From Alistipes sp. (GTDB lineage: Bacteria > Bacteroidota > Bacteroidia > Bacteroidales > Rikenellaceae), in the NCBI GenBank assembly GCA_017502025.1, contig JAFVVS010000047.1, positions 1-37,975 on the forward strand: DNA of 37,975 bases. Reading direction: 5' to 3'. The translations under genes were made by a program, and so were the position numbers. Positions 6,283 through 14,819 of the stretch are shown here, piece by piece; positions within the stretch are counted from its first letter, which is position 1, and each line of letters begins with the position of its first letter. A model generated the notes under the pieces. The model searched no databases. It was not told the origin of the DNA and saw nothing but the letters and a program-made list of their open reading frames with translations.

Positions 6283-7248
6283 ATGAAGATAGAGAAAATT
6301 TCAGAAAATTTTGCCCCTCTGCACGAGGGCATTCTCTTCGGCATCGACACCGAATGCGAAGAGCCAACCGACATCGAAGTGAAGATTATAGAGATGGCAA
6401 CAGGCGAGGTTGTAGCCACCAAACTGCTCCGCAACACGGTGGCAACAACGATAAATATCGCCCCATATGTGGAGATTTTGACGGAGTATGCCCCCACTAC
6501 ACACCGCCAAACCACCTTCACGGAGGCGCCAACTGCCTCGTATAAGATTTGCGTAGGCGACATCGAATCGGAGGAGGTTGTCGTGTCGGTAAATCGTTGC
6601 AAAATCGGCTCTGCGCCTACCATTGTGGCATCACTTCCCACCACTCGCCATATTGCCCGAGGGGAGAATGACGAGGTGCTGATTAGGGCGGAAAGAGGTA
6701 AGAGTATCCGAGCCGAGATTGCTGCCGATACGGGCGAGTCGCTCCACTTGGAGATCCAGACCGCTTCGGGTATGGCAATACTAACCCTTGCTACCGACGA
6801 CTTCGAGGGAGCGATATCCTCGCTCGATGTTGCACTCTACTGCGAGGAGGAGATCTTCGGCTCGCTCCACTATGCGGTAAAACCCTACCTCAAAACAGCC
6901 ACCCGCCTGGCGTGGTTATCCGACAGCGGAGCGATAGAGCGATACTCGTTCCCGTCATCCTACAAGGCGAAACGCTACGCCAAGAAGAGGGTTATATCGA
7001 CCATTGACGGCGTGAAGGCTTCGCAGTCGCACGCCAAGCAGTTTATCTCGCTCTGCTCCCGCATAGAGCCCCGAGCAACGGTCGAAGCGGTGGCTCAGCT
7101 TGCCTCATCACCGAAGGTGTGGGTGGAGCAGGATGACAGGTGGCAGTTGGTGGAGGTTGTAACGCCCGAAATAGAGTACAACTTCTTTGGCGAGCCGAGT
7201 TTCCTCCACCTCGATGTCTGCTTGTGGCAGAAGGAGGTTGGTCTATGA
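6283..7248 (+). CDS. Phage-type structural protein, likely tail associated
   Basis: 321 residues, acidic in the N-terminal half (many Glu/Asp), apparently beta-rich with repeated short strands, no signal peptide and no membrane helix. The C-terminal third (about 205-320) is more basic (SYKAKRYAKKRVISTIDG). It precedes the large hub-like protein and its TGA overlaps the next start codon in ATGA, indicating translational coupling. In Bacteroidetes phages, genes here encode distal tail or fibre components; I cannot identify a named domain. Codon use looks like the host genes. Confidence 0.6.
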   Translation: MKIEKISENFAPLHEGILFGIDTECEEPTDIEVKIIEMATGEVVATKLLRNTVATTINIAPYVEILTEYAPTTHRQTTFTEAPTASYKICVGDIESEEVVVSVNRCKIGSAPTIVASLPTTRHIARGENDEVLIRAERGKSIRAEIAADTGESLHLEIQTASGMAILTLATDDFEGAISSLDVALYCEEEIFGSLHYAVKPYLKTATRLAWLSDSGAIERYSFPSSYKAKRYAKKRVISTIDGVKASQSHAKQFISLCSRIEPRATVEAVAQLASSPKVWVEQDDRWQLVEVVTPEIEYNFFGEPSFLHLDVCLWQKEVGL

Positions 7249-9614
7249 TAGCGTTATGGATTGACGAGCAGAGGTGCGATATCGACCACCTACCCACCAT
7301 ACCTATCAACTTCGACAGCTCCACCCTGGCCAATGTCGAGGGGTCGAGAAGTGGTCGTGAGATAGAGTTGGTATTGCCTGCAACACCCGCAAACAATGCC
7401 ATATTCGAGGTGTCGTGCGATCCACACGCCACAAAGCGCTTCAATATGGAGCACCACACAGCCCGCATCGAGAAGGAGGGTGTGGAGATCTTCGCAGGAA
7501 CGGCATATCTGCTCGATGCGACGATGAGTAACGGCGCAATCAGCCAATACACCATCCGCATAAGCGAGGGTGGCGCAGAGTGGTTAGATGATGTGGTCTA
7601 TGGCAAGTTATCCGATCTGGATATCCCCTTTTCGGGAGAGTTGAACATTGCGACCATAGCCGAGTCGTGGGAGGGAGAGCGGTCGGTGCGTTTTCTGCCG
7701 GTCTATCGAGGTAACTATCAGCGAGATTACTCCTCGACATCCTCGCTCCCCGTCGAGCGAATGATGCTGACCGACGACTACCACCCATTCATATCGATTT
7801 CCGATATGGTCAAAGCGATGTTTGCAAAGTCGGGCTACACGCTTCGCAGCAACTTCCTCGACAGCGAGTTGGGGCGTTCGCTCTATATGAGTGGCGACTA
7901 CGCTCGCACCGACAACGCCAATGCTAAGGCAAAGTGCGACTTCTTTGCCCGCAGGTCAAAGGAGGGTGTCGCCACCGCCGACCACGCCGGTATGGTATAT
8001 GCCTCGAACGACTTTGCTGCGCACACAATAGGCCCTATTGTCGATACGGCAAACCCCGAAGCGCTCGATAGCAATGGCGTAAAGATGAGCGACACATTCT
8101 GCCTATACAACTCATTCGTCAAGAACGATGCGGGAAACATCTGCTTCAAGCCGAAAGTGGCGTGTAAAGTGGGATTTATGCTCCACCTCGAATACTCCAC
8201 CGAGTATCGCATCCTTTCGAGAGAGCGATTGTGCGGTTTCGACACCTTCGTAGGGTTGAACTCGGAGCAAATTCAGATACCGCTCGCCAACACCTATCAC
8301 GACTACCGAGCGGAGGCACAAGCGAACTTCCAATATCGGGCACTCGTCTTCGACCACACCAAAAATCGCCAATATCGACTATCGGCAACGCTTCCCGATG
8401 GGACAACGGTTGTGGTGCATAATTGGTCCTCTCGCTCGGCATTGATAAACACTCCGTCGCAGGTTCCGACAAGGTTCATTTTGACCTATCGTGATAGCGA
8501 TAGCGACACTTGGGGTCTCTACACCAAGGATTGGGCACTCTATCCGGGGTATATCAACGAAGAGGGAATGGTGGATGTGGTGATGGATGTACGCCTTTCG
8601 CCACAAGATATTTCGGCAGGCGAGAGCTTCGTGCTGGACAAGTTCTGCTTTGGTGGCGCAGAGCAAGGTATGCAGATTAAAGTGGGTACAGGTACCTCAT
8701 TGCGACCATTCTTCACAACCGTGCCTGGCTACAACACAATGTTGGAGTTCAAGGATATCGCCCCTCGCAACATTCGCCAAATAGACCTGCTCACGGCCCT
8801 TGGCGAGATGTTCAACCTCGCCTTCTACACCGACCGCATCCGAAAGGAGTTGCATATCGAGCCATTGGAGTCGCTCTATCACGACGGGGTGGTCGATTGG
8901 AGCAATCGTATCGACCTGTCGGGCGAGATGAGAATAGCGGATGCAAGCATAGATTTGCCACAAGATTTCATCCTCGCCTACCTCGACAACGACCTCGCTA
9001 CGCAGGCGTTTAACAGGGAGAATGCTACCACGCTCGGAAGGTGGAGCTTCCGCAACCCACTCTACGGCACCAAACGCTCGTCGAAGCGACTCGGAAGCAG
9101 ACTCTTTACCACCACTCTCAACACCTCCAACATTCTCGGCAGTGCCCCCTCTGCGTCAATTATGCAGGTGGGAGATATCGGTGGCGAAGAGGAGAACTTC
9201 GAGGTCGCATTCACTCCACGAATTGTCTGCTACAAGGGGATGCGTACTCTGCCCAACGGGGAGAGCTGGGGCATCGCAACACGCATCGACCGCTACCCCT
9301 ATGCCGCCTTTGTCGATGAGGAGAGCATAAATCTCTGTTTCGAGAAGCGCAACAACATCGAGGGGCTCAACCGCTACTATCTGCCTATGCTGCAACGGCA
9401 GCAAGAGAGCCGAAGAGTTACGCTTGACCTCCGTCTTACAACCGCCGAAATTGCCACTCTCTTTACCGCCGATGGTCGAAAACCATCTCTGCGAACACTC
9501 TTTCGCATCAACATTCAGGGAGAGAGTCTGCCATTTCGCCTTGCCAAGATAGAGCATTGGAACGCCGAGAGCAATATCGTGCGATGCACCTTCGAACAGG
9601 AACTTAACAACTAA
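7245..9614 (+). CDS. Large phage tail hub/baseplate-like protein
   Basis: 789 residues starting at ATG 7245, coupled to the previous gene by an ATGA overlap; an upstream in-frame start at 7140 would lie inside that gene. The N-terminal ~110 residues resemble the start of large tail proteins of Bacteroidetes phages (LWIDEQRCDIDHLPTIPI, then SGREIELVLPATPANNAIFE, then FAGTAYLLDA), a hub-type beta domain. The middle contains MVKAMFAKSGYTLRSNFL and, near 530-560, IDLLTALGEMFNLAFYTD, a pattern also seen in hub proteins. There are no membrane helices. It is the largest cassette protein, and no tape-measure protein accompanies it. The hub role is inferred from pattern similarity. Confidence 0.65.
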   Translation: MIALWIDEQRCDIDHLPTIPINFDSSTLANVEGSRSGREIELVLPATPANNAIFEVSCDPHATKRFNMEHHTARIEKEGVEIFAGTAYLLDATMSNGAISQYTIRISEGGAEWLDDVVYGKLSDLDIPFSGELNIATIAESWEGERSVRFLPVYRGNYQRDYSSTSSLPVERMMLTDDYHPFISISDMVKAMFAKSGYTLRSNFLDSELGRSLYMSGDYARTDNANAKAKCDFFARRSKEGVATADHAGMVYASNDFAAHTIGPIVDTANPEALDSNGVKMSDTFCLYNSFVKNDAGNICFKPKVACKVGFMLHLEYSTEYRILSRERLCGFDTFVGLNSEQIQIPLANTYHDYRAEAQANFQYRALVFDHTKNRQYRLSATLPDGTTVVVHNWSSRSALINTPSQVPTRFILTYRDSDSDTWGLYTKDWALYPGYINEEGMVDVVMDVRLSPQDISAGESFVLDKFCFGGAEQGMQIKVGTGTSLRPFFTTVPGYNTMLEFKDIAPRNIRQIDLLTALGEMFNLAFYTDRIRKELHIEPLESLYHDGVVDWSNRIDLSGEMRIADASIDLPQDFILAYLDNDLATQAFNRENATTLGRWSFRNPLYGTKRSSKRLGSRLFTTTLNTSNILGSAPSASIMQVGDIGGEEENFEVAFTPRIVCYKGMRTLPNGESWGIATRIDRYPYAAFVDEESINLCFEKRNNIEGLNRYYLPMLQRQQESRRVTLDLRLTTAEIATLFTADGRKPSLRTLFRINIQGESLPFRLAKIEHWNAESNIVRCTFEQELNN

Positions 9615-9618
9615 AATT

Positions 9619-9903
9619 ATGCAGAACAAACGCAAACTACTTATCTCACTGCTCGATAGAATCGAACAAAACAATCTCACCTCTGCCGTCGAGCAGATGT
9701 GGAACGAGGGATTACTCGACCGCACCGCCGTCGAACGACTCTATATCGAACGAGAGGTCGGTCGCCGAGTGCGTGCCGGCGAGAGCAAGACAAAGGCTAT
9801 CGGGCAGCTCTCCGAGGAGTTATCCTGCTCCTACGAAAAGGTGCGTGCTGCCGTCTATTACAAAAACAAAATTAAGGGTAAAACGAATGGAAACAGTTAT
9901 TAA
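9619..9903 (+). CDS. Small helix-turn-helix protein of the phage-type cassette
   Basis: 94 residues, mostly helical and basic. Residues about 45-80 (GESKTKAIGQLSEELSCSYEKVRAAVYYK) look like a helix-turn-helix in which the second half is the recognition helix, reminiscent of Mor-type activators or small-terminase DNA-binding domains. ATG 9619 is 4 bp after the hub stop codon. Its end overlaps the protease start by 17 bp. It is the only possible DNA-binding protein in the cassette, so it is a candidate for its regulator or for DNA recognition in packaging. It is too short and generic for a firm call. Confidence 0.6.
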   Translation: MQNKRKLLISLLDRIEQNNLTSAVEQMWNEGLLDRTAVERLYIEREVGRRVRAGESKTKAIGQLSEELSCSYEKVRAAVYYKNKIKGKTNGNSY

Positions 9904-10756
9904 AATCACAAACGAAGCCTCCATCTGCACCATCGACATCGAGGGTGTAATCGGGCTCTCCGAGAGCGAACAGTTCGCCCCCACCACCCACAGTATCGCC
10001 ACCTACGAGCGATTGAGCGAGGAGATCGAGCGTATCAAGGCGATTGATGCCGAAGAGGTTGTCGTAAATATCCGCTCGACAGGAGGAGATGTGAATGATG
10101 CAATGCTCATCTATGAGGCTCTCGTTGCACTCAACAAGCAAATCACCACCCGTTGTTACGGTTATACCGCCTCGGCTGCCACAATCATTGCACAAGCAGC
10201 GAGCGTCGGCTGTCGTGAGATTGCCTCCTCGGCGCTATACCTTGTGCATATGTCGAGCAGTGCCATCGAGGGAAATGCCACCGACCTGACCGAGCGAACA
10301 GAGCTCTTAAAGAAGACCGATGAGAGAATTGCATCGCTCTACGCCCTGCGCTCCGGTCGATCAAAGGAGCACTTCGAGGCTCTTATGGCCGAAAATAGCG
10401 GTCGAGGTCGCTGGCTCTCGCCCGAGGAGGTCGTCGAAGCGGGGCTTGCCGACCGAATCATCGGTGGCGAGGAGTTCACAAAGCGAGCAAACCTCTTCGA
10501 GAGGGTTAAGGGGTGGTTTATCCCCTCGAAGCAGGAGCAGAATGAGGTTGCACCAACCTGCGACATAAACATCTTGCACCTGCCCGAGAATACTCTCTCA
10601 TCATCCTCGGCAATAGCCTTCGAAGAGGGGCAGAGCCGTATCAAAAAGAGCTCTATTATGACAAAGGAGGACCCTTCACTCGAAGGTCACGCCCCATCGC
10701 ACAACTCTTTGGCGTATGCCGAAGATGTGCAAAGCATCAAAGCCCGAGGTTTGTAA
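9887..10756 (+). CDS. ClpP-like prohead (head maturation) protease
   Basis: 289 residues. Residues about 1-195 have the ClpP/crotonase-type serine protease fold used by many HK97-like phages to trim the capsid scaffold. The oxyanion region RSTGGDVNDAMLIYEAL is at 63-79, the nucleophile Ser96 lies in YTASAAT, and His121 in LVHMSSS, a Ser-His spacing of 25 as in ClpP. The third triad position looks changed: the segment aligned with the ClpP ERDRFLSA reads GRGRWLSP, with Gly174 where Asp is expected. The C-terminal ~85 residues are low in conservation and could be a scaffold. ATG 9887 overlaps the HTH gene by 17 bp. The capsid gene follows after 48 bp. Confidence 0.8.
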   Translation: METVIKITNEASICTIDIEGVIGLSESEQFAPTTHSIATYERLSEEIERIKAIDAEEVVVNIRSTGGDVNDAMLIYEALVALNKQITTRCYGYTASAATIIAQAASVGCREIASSALYLVHMSSSAIEGNATDLTERTELLKKTDERIASLYALRSGRSKEHFEALMAENSGRGRWLSPEEVVEAGLADRIIGGEEFTKRANLFERVKGWFIPSKQEQNEVAPTCDINILHLPENTLSSSSAIAFEEGQSRIKKSSIMTKEDPSLEGHAPSHNSLAYAEDVQSIKARGL

Positions 10757-10804
10757 TAACCTCGGCAAAAACAACCAAACAACAACTAAAAACACTTTGA
10801 AATT

Positions 10805-11785
10805 ATGATTATCGAAAACTCAAAAACTTACAATGTAAATGAGGTTGAGAACCTCTTTTTCCGTCCATCATTTTGTGGCAAATCGGCCGAGGAGTTGGGT
10901 ATCCGTATCCTCTACAATATGCCTATGCCGACCAAAATTCCGGTATTCTACCACCACAACAGCATCCTCAGAGAGTTCTCGTCGGGCTGGCAGGGCGATG
11001 CCGCAGGCGAGTTGCAGGAGACCGAGATTGCAATGACAAAATTGAAGGCAGAGAATGCCTACTCGGCAGAGACGTACTTCTCTTCGGTGTATGAGTTGCT
11101 CACCAACTCGGCGGAGATCAACCTTGGCGACTTGACCGGTACCGACCTCGAAAAGGCGGAGACCGAGCTCTTCCGTCGTGCAATCTGCGATAGCATCTAC
11201 GCCACAATGTGGTTTGGCGATGAGAGTGGCGACATCTCGGACTTCTCGGGCTTCAACGGATTCTTGCGCAAAATTGTCAATATCAGAGAGGTCGACAACT
11301 CCGAGGCTCCGGTAAGTGTATTGAACGAGGTTGTAGAGTTCTCTATCAAGGAGCTTATGCAGGAGGTTTGGGTACAAGCAACCCCTCACTTGCGAGCCCT
11401 CTCTACCGATGGACAATTGGCATACTTCGTGAGCTCGGACATCTACGATGCCTACCAATTCTATCTCGACGAGAAGGGTTTGGCAAACATCACCGGCGAG
11501 GGAAATGGTCGCCCTATGCTCTACTATCACGGCATTCCTGTGGTGGAGCTCCCGGCGAGTCAGTACGGACTCCACCGTGCGCATTCGTTCTGCATCCTTA
11601 CCGACCGTCGCAACCTTGTCTTGGCATTGAACACAGCCGATTCGCCTGAGAAGGAGATTAAGATGTGGTACAATCCCGACGAGATGGAGAACCGCCAGCG
11701 TGTAGTATTCCTCGCAGGTACGGCAGTTGTCGATCCAGAGCTTGTTTCGGCATATATCTTCGATAACGGAGTAGTATTGTTGTAA
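10805..11785 (+). CDS. Major capsid protein candidate (HK97-like, phage-type cassette)
   Basis: 326 residues directly after the prohead protease, the usual place of the major capsid gene. There is no signal peptide or membrane helix. The order of features fits an HK97-fold coat protein of the kind seen in Bacteroidetes prophages: a flexible N-terminal arm, an extended central domain (KAETELFRRAICDSIYATMW), and a C-terminal part where RPMLYYHGIPVVELP and HSFCILTDRRNLVLAL match the common strand and P-domain pattern before a closing beta segment (DPELVSAYIFDNGVVLL). The stop TAA overlaps the next ATG by 1 bp. Identification is by context and pattern, without a single diagnostic motif. Confidence 0.78.
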   Translation: MIIENSKTYNVNEVENLFFRPSFCGKSAEELGIRILYNMPMPTKIPVFYHHNSILREFSSGWQGDAAGELQETEIAMTKLKAENAYSAETYFSSVYELLTNSAEINLGDLTGTDLEKAETELFRRAICDSIYATMWFGDESGDISDFSGFNGFLRKIVNIREVDNSEAPVSVLNEVVEFSIKELMQEVWVQATPHLRALSTDGQLAYFVSSDIYDAYQFYLDEKGLANITGEGNGRPMLYYHGIPVVELPASQYGLHRAHSFCILTDRRNLVLALNTADSPEKEIKMWYNPDEMENRQRVVFLAGTAVVDPELVSAYIFDNGVVLL

Positions 11786-12267
11786 TGAAGACAACCTCGA
11801 ACTACAAGCCTGTTGGAGGGGTGGAGAGCGTGGCTCTCTACCCCACCGATGCGGTGGTGACGGCACTCTTTTCAAGCGATGGTTGCGAGGTTGAACTCTC
11901 GGGTGTTCCCATCGAGGTGCCACTCTTGGAAGATTGCTCACAATATGAAGAAAAGTCCCATTCGGAGAGGGGCTCAACCTCTGTTTCGCACCTGCTCCAC
12001 CTCGTGGCAGAGAGAGGCAATGCCCAAGCGTGGATGGAGAACGACTTTCTCGAACAGGCAACCTTCGAGGGCTTCGTTGCAGTAATCGCCTTGTGCGACG
12101 GTCGCCACCTTTTGGCGGGATATTCGGCTCTGTTGGGCAATGAGCAGCCACTGCGACTCGAATCCCTCACCTCCACATCGGGTAAATCTCTGGGCGATAT
12201 ACCTTCGGTAACACTACGACTTATGGCGCACGATGCCGACTTCTCGCCCATAATCCACAACATCTAA
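11785..12267 (+). CDS. Cassette protein of unknown function between capsid and portal genes
   Basis: 160 residues, acidic, no signal peptide or membrane segment. It starts in the TAATG overlap with the capsid stop codon, so translation is coupled and the product is probably needed in proportion to capsid. Residues 70-125 (LVAERGNAQAWMENDFLEQA, then FEGFVAVIALCDGRHLLAGY) look like a compact alpha/beta domain. It could be a capsid decoration, connector or scaffold protein. I do not recognise a family. Confidence 0.55.
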   Translation: MKTTSNYKPVGGVESVALYPTDAVVTALFSSDGCEVELSGVPIEVPLLEDCSQYEEKSHSERGSTSVSHLLHLVAERGNAQAWMENDFLEQATFEGFVAVIALCDGRHLLAGYSALLGNEQPLRLESLTSTSGKSLGDIPSVTLRLMAHDADFSPIIHNI

Positions 12268-12280
12268 ACCGACATACAAT

Positions 12281-13507
12281 ATGGAAAAAGCAAAGAGAAA
12301 AAACATAATTTGCACCTCGGCACAAAATAGTGCCGATGCACTCTATGCCCACGCCTCGACACCCGTCGAGAACAAAGCTTTTTGGCGTTGGGGCACCGAC
12401 AACAATCTGCCCGAAGCGTTGGCGCTCCTATCTCGACGCTCGACCGCCCATCGTCGCATCATAAACGACAAGGCGGACTACATCTCGGGCAAGGGATTTA
12501 ACTATGACGGAACGGTGCCGTTGTTGGATAATATTGTGAAGCGGGCAAATGGCGAGGGTGAGTCGTTGCGACAGATTTTGAACAAGTTGGCATTCGACAA
12601 GTCGCTCTTCGGTAACGCCTTTTTGGAGGTGGTGACCGACGAGGAACACAGCTTCCTCTCGCTCTATCACCACGATGCCTCCCACTGCCGCATTGCCAAA
12701 GGCTCGCAACACATACTCCTGCACCACAATTGGCGCAATTTCCGCCCAAGCGAAGCCCTTTCGTTACCACTCTACCCCACTTTCGAAAAGCAGAGCGACG
12801 GCACTCTCCGCTCGATAATCCACTATAAGGACTACGAGCCTATGTTCGAGCACTATGGAGTACCTCAATATATCGCAGGTATGAATGTGTCGGCAATAGC
12901 CTACAAGACCGACCGTTGGAACATCGCCCGATTGGATAACTCGTTCCAACTCTCGGGTGTAATGATGATTGACAATGCGGTCGACAGCGAGGAGGAGGCT
13001 TCGAAGTTGGCTCGTATGGCAGAGCAACGCTTTGCCGGCAAACCTGGTCAGGTAATGTTCATCATCCGTGACGAAAGCTCCGACGATAACTCCCGCTTCA
13101 TACCGCTCGAATCGCAGAACGATGGCGATTGGAAGGCGTTGCACGACCAAGCCACAAGCGATATTGTGGTGGCACACTCGTGGTTTCGCTCGTTGAGTGG
13201 TCTGGACTACTCGACAGGTTTCAGTGCCGAGCGCATTCTGCACGAGTATGAGGTGGCTCTCAACACCGTTATCCTCGGCGAGCAGAGCGAACTCTTGGAG
13301 CCTATAACCCACGCCATAGGCACGATTTTGCAGATAGATTGCTCCTCGCTCGAAATTATCAACCGCCCACCGACACGCTCAAAGCCTGTCTATATGAAGG
13401 TGTGGGAGGCTCGCAAGGCCGACGGCTTGGATTACGACGAGAGCGATGCCGAGCAGCAGAAGTTTCTTGCCGAGTTGGGCAAAAGCACCATTAAATCAGT
13501 TGATTAA
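12281..13507 (+). CDS. Phage portal protein
   Basis: 408 residues, with the features of the dodecameric portal that forms the DNA gate at a capsid vertex: an N-terminal region with FWRWGTDNNLPEALALLSRR and HRRIINDKADYISGKGF, a central part with LNKLAFDKSLFGNAFLEVV and WNIARLDNSFQLSGVMMIDN, and a helical stem or crown toward the C-terminus (SAERILHEYEVALNTVILGE). The opening pattern of checking for a few repeated helices plus a GKGF loop is typical of Bacteroidetes phage portals. ATG 12281 is 13 bp after the previous stop and the next gene follows after 3 bp. A portal normally works with a terminase, which is not in this window. Confidence 0.82.
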   Translation: MEKAKRKNIICTSAQNSADALYAHASTPVENKAFWRWGTDNNLPEALALLSRRSTAHRRIINDKADYISGKGFNYDGTVPLLDNIVKRANGEGESLRQILNKLAFDKSLFGNAFLEVVTDEEHSFLSLYHHDASHCRIAKGSQHILLHHNWRNFRPSEALSLPLYPTFEKQSDGTLRSIIHYKDYEPMFEHYGVPQYIAGMNVSAIAYKTDRWNIARLDNSFQLSGVMMIDNAVDSEEEASKLARMAEQRFAGKPGQVMFIIRDESSDDNSRFIPLESQNDGDWKALHDQATSDIVVAHSWFRSLSGLDYSTGFSAERILHEYEVALNTVILGEQSELLEPITHAIGTILQIDCSSLEIINRPPTRSKPVYMKVWEARKADGLDYDESDAEQQKFLAELGKSTIKSVD

Positions 13508-13510
13508 CCT

Positions 13511-13984
13511 ATGAAAAATCTAATTACGAATGAACAAGTTATTTCGTTGGCTTTCGGCGACGGCGAGTATCTGTCGCCAGAAGTTATCCTCGATTCGGAC
13601 ATCGCTTTGGCAGAAGATCGCTACATTGTGCCGGTGGTGGGAGCAGAGCTACATCAAGCGTTGCTTGACGGCTCTTATCCGACTCTGCTCGACGATTTTG
13701 TCGCACCTGCGCTCGCTATGGCAGTCCGCACAGTAGTTCAACCTGCGCTGAATGTCCGCACAGGTCAGGCAGGGTTGCAAATCTCCTCATCGCTGCGAGC
13801 CGACTCTTCGACCAAAACGGCTATGCAGTCGTTGCAGAAGTCGTTGCGCCTGCGTCGTCAGGCTCTGTTAAGGCGATTGTCGAACCACCTGAAAAACCAC
13901 GCATCGGAGTTTGCCGAATACGACCCAAGCCACGATGCAATGCAAAAATGCTCGATCGATGGAGGCTATATACAGATGCGCTAA
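13511..13984 (+). CDS. DUF6712-like phage head-completion protein
   Basis: 157 residues. The N-terminus MKNLITNEQVISLAFGDGEY followed by ILDSDIALAEDRYIVPVVGA matches the small head-tail connector-type proteins (DUF6712) that follow portal genes in many Bacteroidetes prophages. The protein is all-helical with a basic patch, KSLRLRRQALLRRLSNHLKNH, near 108-128. It starts 3 bp after the portal stop. Its 3' end overlaps the holin start by 26 bp. The connector function is inferred from position and resemblance. Confidence 0.68.
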   Translation: MKNLITNEQVISLAFGDGEYLSPEVILDSDIALAEDRYIVPVVGAELHQALLDGSYPTLLDDFVAPALAMAVRTVVQPALNVRTGQAGLQISSSLRADSSTKTAMQSLQKSLRLRRQALLRRLSNHLKNHASEFAEYDPSHDAMQKCSIDGGYIQMR

Positions 13985-14393
13985 TGGTGCCATTCTCGGC
14001 TTGGCAGCGCTCTTCGCACCGATAAAACCGCTGATTTTGTGCGCCCTATCGTTTATCCTCGTCGACTTCGTAACGGGAGTTCTCGCCTCCCGTTGTGAGG
14101 CGAAACAGAGGGGCGAGCAGTGGTACTTCTCCTCGCACGAGGCGTGGCACACCATCCGCAAAGCTGGTTTTGTATTGCTGACAATCTCGATGAGTTGGCT
14201 TATCGAGTGGTGCATCCTCGACTTTGTGACGCTCAACCTCACCCGCATACTTACGGGGGCGATATGCGGTGTGGAGATGTGGTCATTTTTGGAGAACGCC
14301 TCGGTATTGAGCGATGCCAAGTTGTTCGAGTGGTTGCGCAACTATGTTAAACGAAAAGTAGAGAAGGAGATTGGAGAGTATGAAGATGAGTAG
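13959..14393 (+). CDS. Phage holin (holin family 4/Cph1-type)
   Basis: 144 residues with three hydrophobic segments: near 8-32 (ILGLAALFAPIKPLILCALS, continuing FILVDFVTGVLAS), near 64-84 (AGFVLLTISMSWLIEWCIL), and near 92-110. The D-FVTGVLAS motif after the first helices and the HEAWHTIRKAGF segment are typical of toxin-secretion/phage-lysis holins, which open the inner membrane so that lysozyme reaches the wall. ATG 13959 is chosen; the in-frame ATGs at 13911 and 13938 lie deeper in the previous gene. It is followed by the lysozyme in an overlapping pair, a standard lysis module. Confidence 0.82.
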   Translation: MEAIYRCANGAILGLAALFAPIKPLILCALSFILVDFVTGVLASRCEAKQRGEQWYFSSHEAWHTIRKAGFVLLTISMSWLIEWCILDFVTLNLTRILTGAICGVEMWSFLENASVLSDAKLFEWLRNYVKRKVEKEIGEYEDE

Positions 14394-14802
14394 AGGATTA
14401 CGCAACAACAACCCTGGAAATATCCGCCTCGGGAACTTCCGCTACAAGGGCGAGAGAGCAAAGAGCAGCGACTCGGCATTTCGTCAATTCGAGAGCGTGG
14501 AGTGGGGCTACCGAGCGGTGTTTGTGTTGCTGCACACCTACGCCACAAAGCGAGGTTGCCGCACCCTGCGAACGATGATTAACCGCTATGCTCCGCCTAC
14601 GGAGAACTTCACCGAGGGGTATCTCCGTTGCGTAACAAACGCCACACACCTCTCGCCCGATGAGCCTATTTCGACCACCGACAGAGCTGTGATGACCGCT
14701 ATTGTGGCTGCAATGTCGGCAGTCGAAAACGGCATAAAGGCGAATATGAGGGATGTTTGGCGTGGTTGGGAACTTTTTATTGCAGATTTCTCGGAAAAAT
14801 AG
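14386..14802 (+). CDS. Virion-type lysozyme (structural protein P5-like)
   Basis: 138 residues starting MSRGLRNNNPGNIR, the hallmark N-terminus of the phage structural/lysozyme P5 family of peptidoglycan-degrading enzymes. Further conserved stretches are AFRQFESVEWGYRAVFVLL, INRYAPPTENFTEGYL and VMTAIVAAMSAVENG, the typical length and order. ATG 14386 fits the family; 14380 would add two residues, and both overlap the holin stop codon. No signal peptide is present, so access to the wall would depend on the holin or on packing into the particle. It is the last gene of the cassette; the comEC promoter begins inside its final codons. Confidence 0.85.
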   Translation: MSRGLRNNNPGNIRLGNFRYKGERAKSSDSAFRQFESVEWGYRAVFVLLHTYATKRGCRTLRTMINRYAPPTENFTEGYLRCVTNATHLSPDEPISTTDRAVMTAIVAAMSAVENGIKANMRDVWRGWELFIADFSEK

Positions 14803-14811
14803 TTATCTTTG
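14780..14811 (+). promoter_or_regulatory. Promoter of comEC
   Basis: TTG at 14780-14782 and TATCTTTG at 14804-14811 with a 21-bp spacer, the same spacing as the cassette promoter. The predicted RNA start falls at about 14817-14820, next to or on the ATG, so the mRNA would be leaderless or nearly so. The -33 box lies inside the end of the lysozyme gene. Confidence 0.65.
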
Positions 14812-14819
14812 TGATAACT

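Noticed and set aside
10868-12151. 427-codon open frame on the minus strand
   Set aside because: Lies opposite the capsid and the following gene; its protein is rich in Arg, Pro and Cys in the way of a shadow frame created by the host codon bias, with no domain and no promoter.
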